A DNA stretch of 64,000 nt from Dickeya poaceiphila (GTDB lineage Bacteria > Pseudomonadota > Gammaproteobacteria > Enterobacterales > Enterobacteriaceae). The notes below the pieces were generated by a model, which did no database searches, was not told where the DNA came from, and was given only the letters and a program-made list of their open reading frames with translations. Shown here in pieces: positions 48,534 through 59,498 of this stretch (position 1 is its first letter; each line of letters starts with the position of its first letter). The DNA is taken from positions 2,666,001 through 2,730,000 of the forward strand of contig NZ_CP042220.2 of the NCBI RefSeq assembly GCF_007858975.2. The letters are read 5' to 3'. The position numbers were made by a program, and so were the translations under genes.

Positions 48534-49828
48534 GGGAGTGTTAGAAATTCTTTGTCATTCCAGTAATATACAATCAAAAAGGAATGACATATGTCCCAGC
48601 CCTTCGATTTCGATAAAGCGCTTAAAGCCCTCCAGTCCGGTCAGGCATTAACGGGCAAAGATGGTATCTTAACGCCTTTAATCAAACAGTTAACGGAAGC
48701 TGCCCTGTCTGCGGAACTGGACTCTCATCTGGCTCAGGACATTGAAGCTAACCGTAAAAATGGCTCCGGCAAAAAGACCATTAAAGCCCCGACGGGCAGC
48801 TTCGAGCTGGCGACTCCGCGCGATCGTAATGGCACTTTTGAACCCCAGTTGGTGAAAAAACATCAGACCACGTTATCCGACGAGATCGAACACAAGATCA
48901 TTCGCCTGTTTGCACTGGGGATGAGCTATCAGGACATTAGCCGGGAGATCGAAGATTTATATGCCTTCAGCGTGTCCACTGCCACCATCAGTGCAGTAAC
49001 CGATAAAGTCATCCCTGAACTAAAACAGTGGCAACAGCGCCCGCTGGAGCAGGTTTATCCCTTCGTCTGGCTGGACGCTATTCACTATAAAATTCGGGAA
49101 GATGGCCGCTATCAGAGCAAAGCGGTTTACACCGTGCTGGCCCTGAATCTGGAAGGTAAAAAGGAAGTTCTGGGCCTGTATCTGTCAGAAAGTGAGGGGG
49201 CTAACTTCTGGCTGTCGGTATTAAGCGACCTGCAAAATCGCGGTGTTAAAGACATTCTGATTGCCTGCGTGGACGGGCTGACCGGCTTCCCAGAGGCAAT
49301 AAACAGCATTTATCCGCAGACGGAAGTGCAGTTGTGCGTCATTCATCAGATACGCAATTCGATTAAATATGTGGCCTCAAAGCACCATAAAGCCTTCATG
49401 ACCGACCTGAAGCCAGTCTACCGTGCAGTGTCAAAAGAAGCGGCCGAAATGGCACTGGATGAGCTGGAAGCGAAATGGGGGTTGCAGTATCCGGTGGTGC
49501 TCCAGTCGTGGCGACGCAAGTGGGACAATCTGTCAGCGTACTTCCGCTATCCGGCAAATATCCGCAAAGTCATTTACACCACAAATGCTATCGAATCGGT
49601 GCACAGACAGTTCAGGAAGCTGACCAAAACCAAAGGTGCTTTCCCGAATGAAAACAGTCTGTTGAAGCTGCTTTATCTGGGGCTGATGAACGCACAGGAA
49701 AAATGGACAATGCCCATCCAGAGCTGGAATTTGACATTATCACAGTTGGCCATTTATTTTGAAGGGCGACTAAATAACGTGATGACGTTGTAGAATTTTT
49801 AACGTGACACAGAATTCTGAACGCTCTC
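48534..49828 (+). mobile_element. IS256-family insertion sequence, copy 2 (plus orientation)
   Basis: 1295 bp, nearly identical to copy 1 but inverted. The 8-bp target duplication is CAGTTCCA (48526-48533 and 49829-49836), different from that of copy 1, so this is an independent insertion. Confidence 0.93.
48591..49793 (+). CDS. IS256-family transposase (copy 2)
   Basis: Intact 400-residue mutator-type transposase with the same DDE residues as copy 1. The ATG is preceded by AAAAAGGAATGACAT, giving AAGGA as ribosome-binding site. Confidence 0.94.
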   Translation: MSQPFDFDKALKALQSGQALTGKDGILTPLIKQLTEAALSAELDSHLAQDIEANRKNGSGKKTIKAPTGSFELATPRDRNGTFEPQLVKKHQTTLSDEIEHKIIRLFALGMSYQDISREIEDLYAFSVSTATISAVTDKVIPELKQWQQRPLEQVYPFVWLDAIHYKIREDGRYQSKAVYTVLALNLEGKKEVLGLYLSESEGANFWLSVLSDLQNRGVKDILIACVDGLTGFPEAINSIYPQTEVQLCVIHQIRNSIKYVASKHHKAFMTDLKPVYRAVSKEAAEMALDELEAKWGLQYPVVLQSWRRKWDNLSAYFRYPANIRKVIYTTNAIESVHRQFRKLTKTKGAFPNENSLLKLLYLGLMNAQEKWTMPIQSWNLTLSQLAIYFEGRLNNVMTL

Positions 49829-50035
49829 CAGTTCCACTATGGGACAGCACTCTTCAGTGCTCGCGCTGGCTACACCTCCATCGCAGCAGATACCACATAA
49901 ACGATCACCAAATACAGCGAAGCATTCAAACCAGCTTTATGCAACTTGTACCTATTGGTGGTCACTCTGGTGGTCTTGACAGAAAGCAACTTCTCATTTA
50001 GCTTAATTATTAGCCAGTTACTGGCAAAGGCGATC
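49829..50035. other. island right end, no gene seen
   Basis: About 200 bases between the second IS256 copy and the right attachment repeat. Short open frames here have no family resemblance. It is presumably non-coding island remnant. Confidence 0.5.
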
Positions 50036-50052
50036 CCAGTCAGAGGAGCCAA
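50036..50052. repeat. right attachment repeat of the tRNA-Asn island
   Basis: Exact copy of CCAGTCAGAGGAGCCAA from the tRNA-Asn 3' end. The tRNA's presumed original terminator begins nine bases beyond it. Confidence 0.88.
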
Positions 50053-50060
50053 TTTAAAGA

Positions 50061-50095
50061 AAGCAGACGTTCACTGAGGTCTGCTTTTTTGCTTT
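50061..50095 (+). terminator. former tRNA-Asn terminator, now beyond the island
   Basis: AGCAGAC/GTCTGCT stem with a ten-base loop, followed by TTTTTT. It is placed directly after the duplicated tRNA end, where a tRNA terminator would be in an island-free chromosome. Confidence 0.8.
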
Positions 50096-50164
50096 TTATC
50101 AATTGGTTACCCCCTTCTTTAGGTTCACCCTCGCTCACCAAAAAACGCTCGAAGCCATACCCTT

Positions 50165-50215
50165 TTGCTGGTAAAAATACGGGTAAAGCGGGTTCGATTT
50201 CGTTTTTACCAGCAA
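50165..50215. repeat. inverted repeat with 13-bp arms
   Basis: TTGCTGGTAAAAA (50165-50177) and its perfect complement TTTTTACCAGCAA (50203-50215) are separated by 25 bases. It lies just outside the right island end, in a gene-free stretch before the MCP gene. Function unknown. Confidence 0.5.
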
Positions 50216-50349
50216 TCGAAGAGAGCCGTCATGCGTGTTCTTAACAAATCAATATGTCGCAAATACAACTGACCGGAAACTCGATATTGCTGGCTACAGC
50301 CACTGGTGTAAAACAGTAGCTGTAGGATGGAAGCGATCAAACCGCAGCG

Positions 50350-51936
50350 TTAAAACGAATCCCAATTATCGTTAGCCTGATGAGAAGCTATAGCTGGGCG
50401 AGAGGTTAGGCCAGAGGTTAACTGCGGCTTTATTGTCATGGCAGACGTCACTTCAGTCGCTACTTTTTTTGCCATAACGTCATGGTGGTCGCGGCTGATT
50501 TTAAATGCCGATACCAAATCACTCAGCATTGAAGCTTGCTCTTGCAATGATTGTGACGCAGCGGAAGCTTCTTCAACCAACGCAGCATTTTGTTGGGTCA
50601 CGGTATCCATTTGACCAATAGCCAGATGCACCTGTCCAATCCCCTGACTTTGCTCAATGGTCGCAGCGGCCATGTCTGAAACAATGTCAGCCACCTGGCG
50701 AATGGATGCCTGCATTTTGCCCATATTTTCGCCCACATCAGCCGCCTGTATCGAACCACTTTCCACCAATTGTGCAGAAGTATTGATGAGTTCCTTAATC
50801 TCTTTGGCCGCAGAAGAAGAGCGCTGAGCCAGACTACGTACTTCACTGGCAACCACCGCAAACCCCTTGCCTTGCTCTCCGGCACGCGCTGCTTCAACCG
50901 CGGCGTTCAACGCCAGGATATTGGTCTGGAAAGCAATTCCCTCAATAAGCCCGGTGATATCCGAAATCTTGGAGGAGCTGGCTTTGATCTCATCCATCGT
51001 TTTTACCATCGCTGATACCGAATGGCTGTTTTCGTCAGCCAGCGTATTCGCATTAGTCGCCAGCGTACTGGCCTGACGCGCATTTTCAGCACTGGCTTTA
51101 ACCGTATCGTTTAGCGATGTCATGCTGGCAGAGGTTTGCTCCAGCGATGCAGCCTGCTGCTCCATGCGCGCAGACAAATCTTCATTGCCCGCCGCTATCT
51201 GACTGGATGCAGAACTGACCGATTGCGCAGACGACATTACCGCCGCCAGCGAACTCGATACGCGCGTCATCAGAGTATTAAACGCAGAGGCGGTTTTTCC
51301 CAGTTCATCCTGACGGCTATCATTCGCTTTCAGTGTCAGATCCAGCGACTCACTGACCTCGCCCATGACACGTTGCATCGTGTTGAGGTTATTACGGACA
51401 CCCAGAATGATTTTCACCGCCAGTGTTCCCACCACCAGTATCATCAGGGAAGAAAACAGTATCATCTGCCAAAATACCTGAGAAGAAATCGAGCGGTTTT
51501 CACTACGTAGCGTTTTCCCGATGTCGATGTTTAATTCAATCTGGACCTTCAGGTCATTCACCAGTTTTCGAACCTTCGCGCCCACACCGCTGTCCCCTTG
51601 CAACAAAGACAAGGCTGCTGCACTATCTTGCGAACGGGATGTAGCAAGAAACGCCGGTAATGCATTTTGAACCGCAGTAATGTCATTCAGTGCGTTAACC
51701 GTCATCGCTTTGTCTTCATCATTAGACAGATCATTTGCCATGTAATAATTTGTTAATTCGTTTAGATTAACCAGCAGGACATTAATTTTTTTCTCTATTT
51801 CCGGTAATTTTCCGGCATCTTTTACGCTTTGGTATTCATAAAGCGCAAGATTCAATTCACTGGCTGCACTGATCGATTTATCAAGATCCTTAATACTTGG
51901 GATAGCATTATCCTGAACATCTGAGTTGAAAATCAT
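50350..51936 (-). CDS. methyl-accepting chemotaxis protein, N-terminally truncated
   Basis: Chemoreceptor (528 aa) with one membrane helix near residue 160-180 ([26 protein letters not shown]), a HAMP region, and the long coiled-coil signalling domain. The hairpin-tip segment [37 protein letters not shown] is intact, and the C-terminus ends in NWDSF, the CheR/CheB-docking pentapeptide. The ligand-binding four-helix domain is present, but the usual first membrane helix at the extreme N-terminus is missing: the frame begins with [10 protein letters not shown] and an in-frame TAG lies eight codons upstream. A palindromic repeat lies just upstream. Without that helix the sensor part may not reach the periplasm. 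Confidence 0.87.
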   Translation of the reverse strand: MIFNSDVQDNAIPSIKDLDKSISAASELNLALYEYQSVKDAGKLPEIEKKINVLLVNLNELTNYYMANDLSNDEDKAMTVNALNDITAVQNALPAFLATSRSQDSAAALSLLQGDSGVGAKVRKLVNDLKVQIELNIDIGKTLRSENRSISSQVFWQMILFSSLMILVVGTLAVKIILGVRNNLNTMQRVMGEVSESLDLTLKANDSRQDELGKTASAFNTLMTRVSSSLAAVMSSAQSVSSASSQIAAGNEDLSARMEQQAASLEQTSASMTSLNDTVKASAENARQASTLATNANTLADENSHSVSAMVKTMDEIKASSSKISDITGLIEGIAFQTNILALNAAVEAARAGEQGKGFAVVASEVRSLAQRSSSAAKEIKELINTSAQLVESGSIQAADVGENMGKMQASIRQVADIVSDMAAATIEQSQGIGQVHLAIGQMDTVTQQNAALVEEASAASQSLQEQASMLSDLVSAFKISRDHHDVMAKKVATEVTSAMTIKPQLTSGLTSRPAIASHQANDNWDSF

Positions 51937-52028
51937 CTTTACAGGTCGAAATGATGCTATCGATTCGTCAAAATGGAATCCATTGATATATAACGCCCGC
52001 GCATACGATACGACAAGTAAAGCATTCG

Positions 52029-52118
52029 TATATAAGGCTCATCACGAGCCTTATATACCCGTCATACTTCAAGTTGCAGGTGCGTTGGCTGCCTGCAACC
52101 CGAATTATTTAGGGTATA
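52029..52118. repeat. palindromic repeat cluster upstream of the MCP gene
   Basis: First hairpin: TATATAAGGCTC/GAGCCTTATATA (12-bp perfect arms, 52029-52057). Second, overlapping element: TATACCC...GGGTATA (52054-52118) with inner arms TTGCAGG/CCTGCAA. The words CTTCAAGTTGCAGGTGCGTTGG belong to a dispersed intergenic repeat that I recall from Dickeya/Pectobacterium genomes; this copy appears shortened. Confidence 0.65.
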
Positions 52119-52179
52119 ATCGATGATGATGAATCACCCCTGGCCTGATATTATCAATATTTCATACGGTAAGATTCCA

Positions 52180-52665
52180 TCATGAAATAAATTTCACACC
52201 TTGCTTTAATATGATGTCACATGCTTTAGTTTTAACTTTCTCGCCCAATGGCGTATTGCCAATTGCATTCAGATTTAGCTGTTTCCCTTCGCCTGTGCTG
52301 AGCAGGCCGGACAGCCCCTGCATATAGTCAGTCTTTTTCTGCTGTTCTGATTGAGAAGACAATCCTAGCTTATTCAGCAGCTGATTTTTGATATTTTCGG
52401 TATTCGTTGCTGAAACCAGCTTCTGTTTTATGCAGTATTGCAAGATACCCGCAGCATTGTTCATGCTACCGGCACTCAGCGATGGTGTTCCGCTGGCGAG
52501 CAGACGGCTCAGTTCACTCATATTGCCAGATGCAGCGCTGTTCTGGTTTAACTGGCTGGTCGCATTGGAAAGAGAATCCTGCCAGCTTGCTGCCTGAACA
52601 TAACCCGCTATCGTCATCAGGCCGGCTACCCCTATGGTTTTCACTACACGTTTAATTACTGTCAT
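52180..52665 (-). CDS. DUF2501 (YjjA-like) secreted protein
   Basis: Small envelope protein (161 aa) with a signal peptide (KRVVKTIGVAGLMTIAGYVQA, cut before ASWQDS) and a Ser/Asn/Gln-rich mature part. The C-terminal conserved block NAAGILQYCIKQKLVS ... QLLNKLGL ... VKTKACDIILKQGVKFIS matches E. coli YjjA/DUF2501; two cysteines may pair in the periplasm. Function unknown. ATG 52665 is chosen because it directly precedes the signal peptide. Confidence 0.85.
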   Translation of the reverse strand: MTVIKRVVKTIGVAGLMTIAGYVQAASWQDSLSNATSQLNQNSAASGNMSELSRLLASGTPSLSAGSMNNAAGILQYCIKQKLVSATNTENIKNQLLNKLGLSSQSEQQKKTDYMQGLSGLLSTGEGKQLNLNAIGNTPLGEKVKTKACDIILKQGVKFIS

Positions 52666-52777
52666 AACACACTTACTCTTTTGTGATCGAAAACTGCGAT
52701 GCAGTATACCTTCACTTCGGTAGCTCACCATGCGATAAAACTGAAACCACCCCATTACGTAAGCGGTTATTCTATGA

Positions 52778-53689
52778 TTACTGCTGATTTATTTTTCGAT
52801 CAAACGGCGCATAATATTCCACGTCGAAATACCCGGTATCTATCTTGCCGTTTTCGTTTTTCCTGCAACGGATAACTTCCAGCACCCCGCTATTTATGTG
52901 GGTATAGGCTTGACCGGGCAAAATATGATGATAAATCGTTTTCAAAAACGACTGATATTCCTGCTCGTCGCCGGAAAAGCTAAAGCGTAAATAACGGTCG
53001 CCCGGCGTTTGCGTCTGACTGTCAACACCATCAGTAATAACATGATCATGTGGGTCAACAGCACTCATGTGATACGCCAACCGAACATGTCGGTTAACCC
53101 GATTGGCATCAGGAATCACGGTTGAAAAAGAATAAATGACCGCATATTCGCCATCCTGTTGGTGGCTTGCCTGTTCCCACCATTGGATTCTTTGCGAGAT
53201 ATCGTTCGCCGAAATAAAGTCATCAATATGTTGGCTATGTTCAAAAAAAGAGGTCTCTGTCGGCCTGACAGGCAAATCAACTAATTCGGGGATAGGAAGC
53301 CAGTCCGTATCAGCCCTCAATGACGGTTGCAGGCTGGAGAAATCCCAGAATGATGCTCTGCGATAATGACCAGGAGACATGCCAAAATGCTTTTTGAAGG
53401 TGCGGGTAAACGACTGCTGGGAATCAAAGCAATAGCGTAACGCCACATCCTGAATGGTTTGACTGGTAAGCTTTAATTCAATCGCCGCTTTGCTCAAGCG
53501 CCGGTTGCGGATATAAGTCCCTAACGCAACACCGGTTTCTTTCTTGAACAAACGCTGCAAATGCCATTTGCTGTAACCCGATTTCGCAGTGACGTCATTG
53601 ATCATCAGTGGGCTTTCAAGATGGTTTTCTATCCAGCCAACCAGCTCAGCAGTAAATCTCACCATAGATGGCATCGTTGATAGCATCAT
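52778..53689 (-). CDS. AraC-family regulator, Rob-like
   Basis: Transcription regulator (303 aa) organised like Rob: an N-terminal MarA/SoxS/Rob-type double HTH (WIENHLESPLMINDVTAKSGYSKWHLQRLFKKETGVALGTYIRNRRLSKAAIEL; DVALRYCFDSQQSFTRTFKKHFGMSPGHYRR) and a C-terminal GyrI-like effector domain of about 180 residues. Likely controls efflux or stress genes in response to small molecules; targets unknown. ATG 53689 has AGAGGA upstream. A MarR-family gene lies next on the same strand, about 130 bases upstream. Confidence 0.87.
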   Translation of the reverse strand: MMLSTMPSMVRFTAELVGWIENHLESPLMINDVTAKSGYSKWHLQRLFKKETGVALGTYIRNRRLSKAAIELKLTSQTIQDVALRYCFDSQQSFTRTFKKHFGMSPGHYRRASFWDFSSLQPSLRADTDWLPIPELVDLPVRPTETSFFEHSQHIDDFISANDISQRIQWWEQASHQQDGEYAVIYSFSTVIPDANRVNRHVRLAYHMSAVDPHDHVITDGVDSQTQTPGDRYLRFSFSGDEQEYQSFLKTIYHHILPGQAYTHINSGVLEVIRCRKNENGKIDTGYFDVEYYAPFDRKINQQ

Positions 53690-53822
53690 TGCAAAATCCT
53701 CTTTACTGACTATCAGAAACACGCTTTCGCATCCGCCGATGACGGAACCGACATCAGCATCTATTCACACACCAGCGCGACAACCGCGGCTAGCCTCATA
53801 GGGAATGCCCAAAATAATGGAT

Positions 53823-54278
53823 TCAGTAGGGTAAATAACGCGTGATCACCTCATCCGGCAGCATCTTGGTCAACAGACGAATCAACTGCTCGACCTCCTG
53901 AGGCGTCAGACGAGCAGTGATTTTCGCCGGTAAAACCTGCATCCCTTCCTGTTCAAACTGCTGGCAAATTGCCCGCCCTTTTTCCGTCAGCGCCAGAATC
54001 ACCTGCCGTTTATCGCTGGGATGAGGCTGGCGCACAATAAATTCCCGCTTCACCATCCGCTCAATCATGCGGCTAAGCGCGCCACCGTCCATCATCACGT
54101 TTTTGCACATTTCCACCGGGCTGGTTAATCCTTTATAGATACTGATCAAGACCTTGAACTGAGGCGCGGTGATGTCGCTGTCAGCAAAATAGTCATTCAG
54201 CAAGTGATCCTTGAACTGGTTTGACAGGTGGATCAGCAGGCCAATCGGGCAAAGTGCTTCATCGGACGTATGGTTCAT
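53823..54278 (-). CDS. MarR-family transcriptional regulator
   Basis: Winged-helix regulator (151 aa) with the MarR core (ITAPQFKVLISIYKGLTSPVEMCKNVMMDGGALSRMIERMVKREFIVRQPHPSDKRQVILALTEKG), including the DxR wing motif (DKR). Usually a dimeric repressor released by phenolic or other ligands. An exceptionally long perfect dyad lies 13 bases upstream of its start and is the obvious autoregulatory operator. The neighbouring PBP gene (upstream, same strand) and Rob-like gene are possible targets. Confidence 0.88.
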   Translation of the reverse strand: MNHTSDEALCPIGLLIHLSNQFKDHLLNDYFADSDITAPQFKVLISIYKGLTSPVEMCKNVMMDGGALSRMIERMVKREFIVRQPHPSDKRQVILALTEKGRAICQQFEQEGMQVLPAKITARLTPQEVEQLIRLLTKMLPDEVITRYLPY

Positions 54279-54290
54279 TTGATAAAAAAC

Positions 54291-54330
54291 TGACCAGGCA
54301 TTAATTGAATTCGAAATTAATGCCTGGTCA
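54291..54330. promoter_or_regulatory. 40-bp perfect dyad, putative MarR operator
   Basis: TGACCAGGCATTAATT and its exact reverse complement flank the 8-base centre GAATTCGA. The dyad ends 13 bases before the MarR start and 57 bases after the PBP stop. Arms of 16 bp are longer than most MarR sites and could bind two dimers; it could also act as a terminator stem for the PBP gene, but no T tract follows leftward. Confidence 0.75.
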
Positions 54331-54387
54331 ACAAAATGTCAATCTGGATTTCCCCCCCCACCTGTTGACGCGGCGAACGGCAAAGGC

Positions 54388-56085
54388 TTATGGCGTAAGC
54401 GCGTCCGGCGGAATGTCCATATGACGCAGCACATCCCCCATAATGTGACCAAAAACCGGGCCTGCAACCGAACCACCGAAATGTTTGCCGGCGTCGGGAT
54501 GATTGATCATCACGACCAATGCCACCCGTGGGTTGCTGGCTGGCGCCACCCCGGCGGTATAGTTGACGTAGCCGCCGTCGTACTTGCCGTCAGCCCCCAT
54601 TTTCTCGGCTGTCCCGGTTTTAATCGCCAGACGATAGCCAGGAACGGCAGCCGTTACCCCGCTGCCGCCGGGTAAGGCATCGCTCTCCATCATATGCACC
54701 ACGGTTTTTGCCACATCCTCATCAATGACACGGGTGCCGATAACCGGCGGCGTCACTTTGGTGATGGATACCGGGCGATAAATACCGAATGAGCCGATAG
54801 TGGCGTACTCACGTGCAATCTGCAGCGGCGTGACGCGCAACCCATACCCGAAGGAAAAGGTGGCGCGCTCAATATCAGACCACCGCTCACGGTGTAGTGG
54901 GAAATAACCGCGAGTTTCACCTTCAATCCCCAACCCGCTGGCAACACCCAGCCCAAAGCGATGGTAGAGATCAACCAGCACGTTTGCCGGCATCGCCAAC
55001 GCAATATGAGACACCCCAATATCGCTGGATTTTTGCAAAATGCCGGTGATGGTCAGCCGGCTCCAGTGACCAACGTCTTTAATCAGATGCCCGTTCACCG
55101 GATAAGGCGTGGTGTCGATAACTGAATCAGGTCTTATCAGATGACGTTGCAGCCCCGCCATCACGACCAGCGGTTTAACCGTCGATCCGGGTTCGAAACT
55201 GTCCGATATCGCCACATTCCGCATGTTTTTCTGCGGTTCGCCTTCGTAATTGTTGGGGTTATAGGACGGGTAGCTGGCCATACCGAGAATCTCGCCGGTA
55301 TTGATGTCAATCAATACTGCCGCTCCGGAGTCGGCTTTGTTCAGTTGCACGCCATCGCGCAAGTGCGAATACAGAACGAATTGCAGATAGCTGTCGATGC
55401 TCAGGGTCAGTGTCGGCGCCTGTTGCGCCGGTTCGTCGGCCATCAGGCTGACTACATTGCCGTAACGATCTTTGCGATAAACCCGCATTCCCGGCTTTCC
55501 CTGCAACAACTTATTGAAGCTCCGTTCAATGCCATCCAGTCCCTGACCATCCAACCCGACGATGCCGATGAGGGTGGAAACCGCGTCACTCATCGGGTAA
55601 TAGCGGCTGGAGTCAACCGGCGTGGAGATGCCGCCAATATGTAGTTGGCGTACGTAATCGGCTATCCCGGCCTCGACCTGACGTCCGATATAGAGGAAAT
55701 GACGGTGCGCATTCTGTTCAATTTTCTGTTTAATTGTGCCTGGAGGCAGCGATAACGCGCTGGATAGCGCGTTCCACTGTGCACCGGCGAGCGTGGGGTC
55801 GCTTTGCAACACATGGATTGGGTCGGCCACCACATCATTGGAAGCCACACTGACCGCCAGCGGGTGACCATTGCGATCAGTGATGGTGCCGCGCAGCGGC
55901 TGCATAACCAGTTCGCGTAATGAACGTTGATTGGCTTCTTTTTCAAGTTGCAGGCTTGTCACCACTTGCAAATACCCGACGCGAGCCACCAGTAATATCA
56001 GGCAGACCATAATGCCGACACACAGTAAAACAAAGCGCCCCTGAAAATAGGTCACCCCTACACTGACAGAACGTCTTTTGAGCAT
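54388..56085 (-). CDS. FtsI-like class B penicillin-binding protein (PBP3 paralogue)
   Basis: Inner-membrane-anchored peptidoglycan transpeptidase (565 aa; E. coli FtsI 588). A single N-terminal membrane helix (FVLLCVGIMVCLILLVARVGYL) precedes the PBP-dimer region (PLRGTITDRNGHPLA) and the transpeptidase domain: active-site S301 in FEPGSTVKPL and KTG at K489. The second motif, normally SxN, reads SSD (S353-S-D355) in KSSDIGVSHIALAMP. Not in the dcw cluster, so a second, non-essential copy like Salmonella PBP3SAL is likely, perhaps for division under particular conditions. ATG 56085 (MLKRRS) is preferred to the upstream TTG at 56097. Confidence 0.87.
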   Translation of the reverse strand: MLKRRSVSVGVTYFQGRFVLLCVGIMVCLILLVARVGYLQVVTSLQLEKEANQRSLRELVMQPLRGTITDRNGHPLAVSVASNDVVADPIHVLQSDPTLAGAQWNALSSALSLPPGTIKQKIEQNAHRHFLYIGRQVEAGIADYVRQLHIGGISTPVDSSRYYPMSDAVSTLIGIVGLDGQGLDGIERSFNKLLQGKPGMRVYRKDRYGNVVSLMADEPAQQAPTLTLSIDSYLQFVLYSHLRDGVQLNKADSGAAVLIDINTGEILGMASYPSYNPNNYEGEPQKNMRNVAISDSFEPGSTVKPLVVMAGLQRHLIRPDSVIDTTPYPVNGHLIKDVGHWSRLTITGILQKSSDIGVSHIALAMPANVLVDLYHRFGLGVASGLGIEGETRGYFPLHRERWSDIERATFSFGYGLRVTPLQIAREYATIGSFGIYRPVSITKVTPPVIGTRVIDEDVAKTVVHMMESDALPGGSGVTAAVPGYRLAIKTGTAEKMGADGKYDGGYVNYTAGVAPASNPRVALVVMINHPDAGKHFGGSVAGPVFGHIMGDVLRHMDIPPDALTP

Positions 56086-58825
<2,740 letters not shown>

Positions 58826-58834
58826 TCGTTACCC

Positions 58835-58861
58835 TACCCCGGCGTTCTTAACGCCGGGGTA
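58835..58861 (+). terminator. terminator of katG
   Basis: Perfect 12-bp stem TACCCCGGCGTT/AACGCCGGGGTA with a three-base loop, ten bases after the katG stop, followed by TCTCC rather than a full T run. Confidence 0.75.
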
Positions 58862-59273
58862 TCTCCAGCCAACGTATCCTCAGTCAACATCGCTATGCTC
58901 TCACTTCAGTTTAGGTTCCTGATATGAAAACACCGTCATTCTGTTCCATTCGTTTTATACACTCGCCGAATATTCATAAAACATTCACAATAAGTAAAAA
59001 TAAATAGTATTCCCCATCGGCCATCTACCGAATGAAAAAATATCAGCAACAATTACCCAGCAAAAATAAAAAAAATTGATTTTAAATAAAAAATTTAAAT
59101 TTTTTCATTCCAGACGTTACGCCATTTCACGAAAATATACTTTGGTATAAATGGCCTATACCTTTTAATCGTGGACGCTTTGTCTCGATTATTTTATTTT
59201 CCTGCCACTCATTAAAGAATATGCCGCCCCATCGTCGTATTGCTCAGCGCACACTGACAATACCGGTATCCCT
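58862..59273. other. A+T-rich intergenic region, no gene seen
   Basis: About 410 bases after katG. The central part is extremely A+T-rich, around the AAAAATAAAAAAAATTGATTT stretch, with stops on all frames. It may hold the promoter for the ABC operon, interrupted by the repeat element that follows. Confidence 0.5.
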
Positions 59274-59421
59274 AGAGCCTATCCCAGTAGGCGTTATTGG
59301 CGTAGCCAGTTTGGACTTGGGAAGCCGCGGAGAACCCGGAGCGTACACGTAGTACGTGAGGAGTTCGAGCACTACCCAGGGCCAAAATGGCAAGTGAAAT
59401 AGCCCTAATGGGATAGGCTCT
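59274..59421. repeat. MITE-like element (148 bp)
   Basis: Perfect 13-bp terminal inverted repeats AGAGCCTATCCCA/TGGGATAGGCTCT. The interior is also partly self-complementary, and it encodes nothing. I recall closely similar copies in intergenic regions of several Enterobacterales, including around the ACGTAGTACGTGAGGAGTTC core. It lies between the A+T-rich stretch and the ABC operon, so it could alter that operon's expression. Confidence 0.75.
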
Positions 59422-59498
59422 TATTTTGGCAACCAGATTTGGCAAATAGCATCGGAATGACTTTCCGGCTACTGCCTGACATTACCGGGAGGAAAATC

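Larger units (their letters stand above)
37719..50052. mobile_element. integrative genomic island at tRNA-Asn (12.3 kb)
   Basis: Bounded by a 17-bp direct repeat of the tRNA-Asn 3' end. The integrase is at the tRNA-proximal end, as usual. Contents: integrase, cytosine permease, PAS/LuxR regulator, Ner-like regulator, alpA (broken), DUF2857 (truncated), MFS transporter, SDR, and four insertion sequences or relics. No conjugation, replication or phage structural genes are seen, so it is probably a decayed, non-autonomous element. Excision may still be possible because integrase and both repeats appear intact. Confidence 0.85.

Noticed and set aside
43699..49828. Composite transposon formed by the two IS256 copies
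   Set aside because: Each copy has its own complete and different 8-bp target duplication, so the two inserted independently.
37659..50095. CRISPR array or prophage in the accessory region
   Set aside because: No regularly spaced repeats, cas genes or phage structural genes are present; the contents fit a small integrative island.
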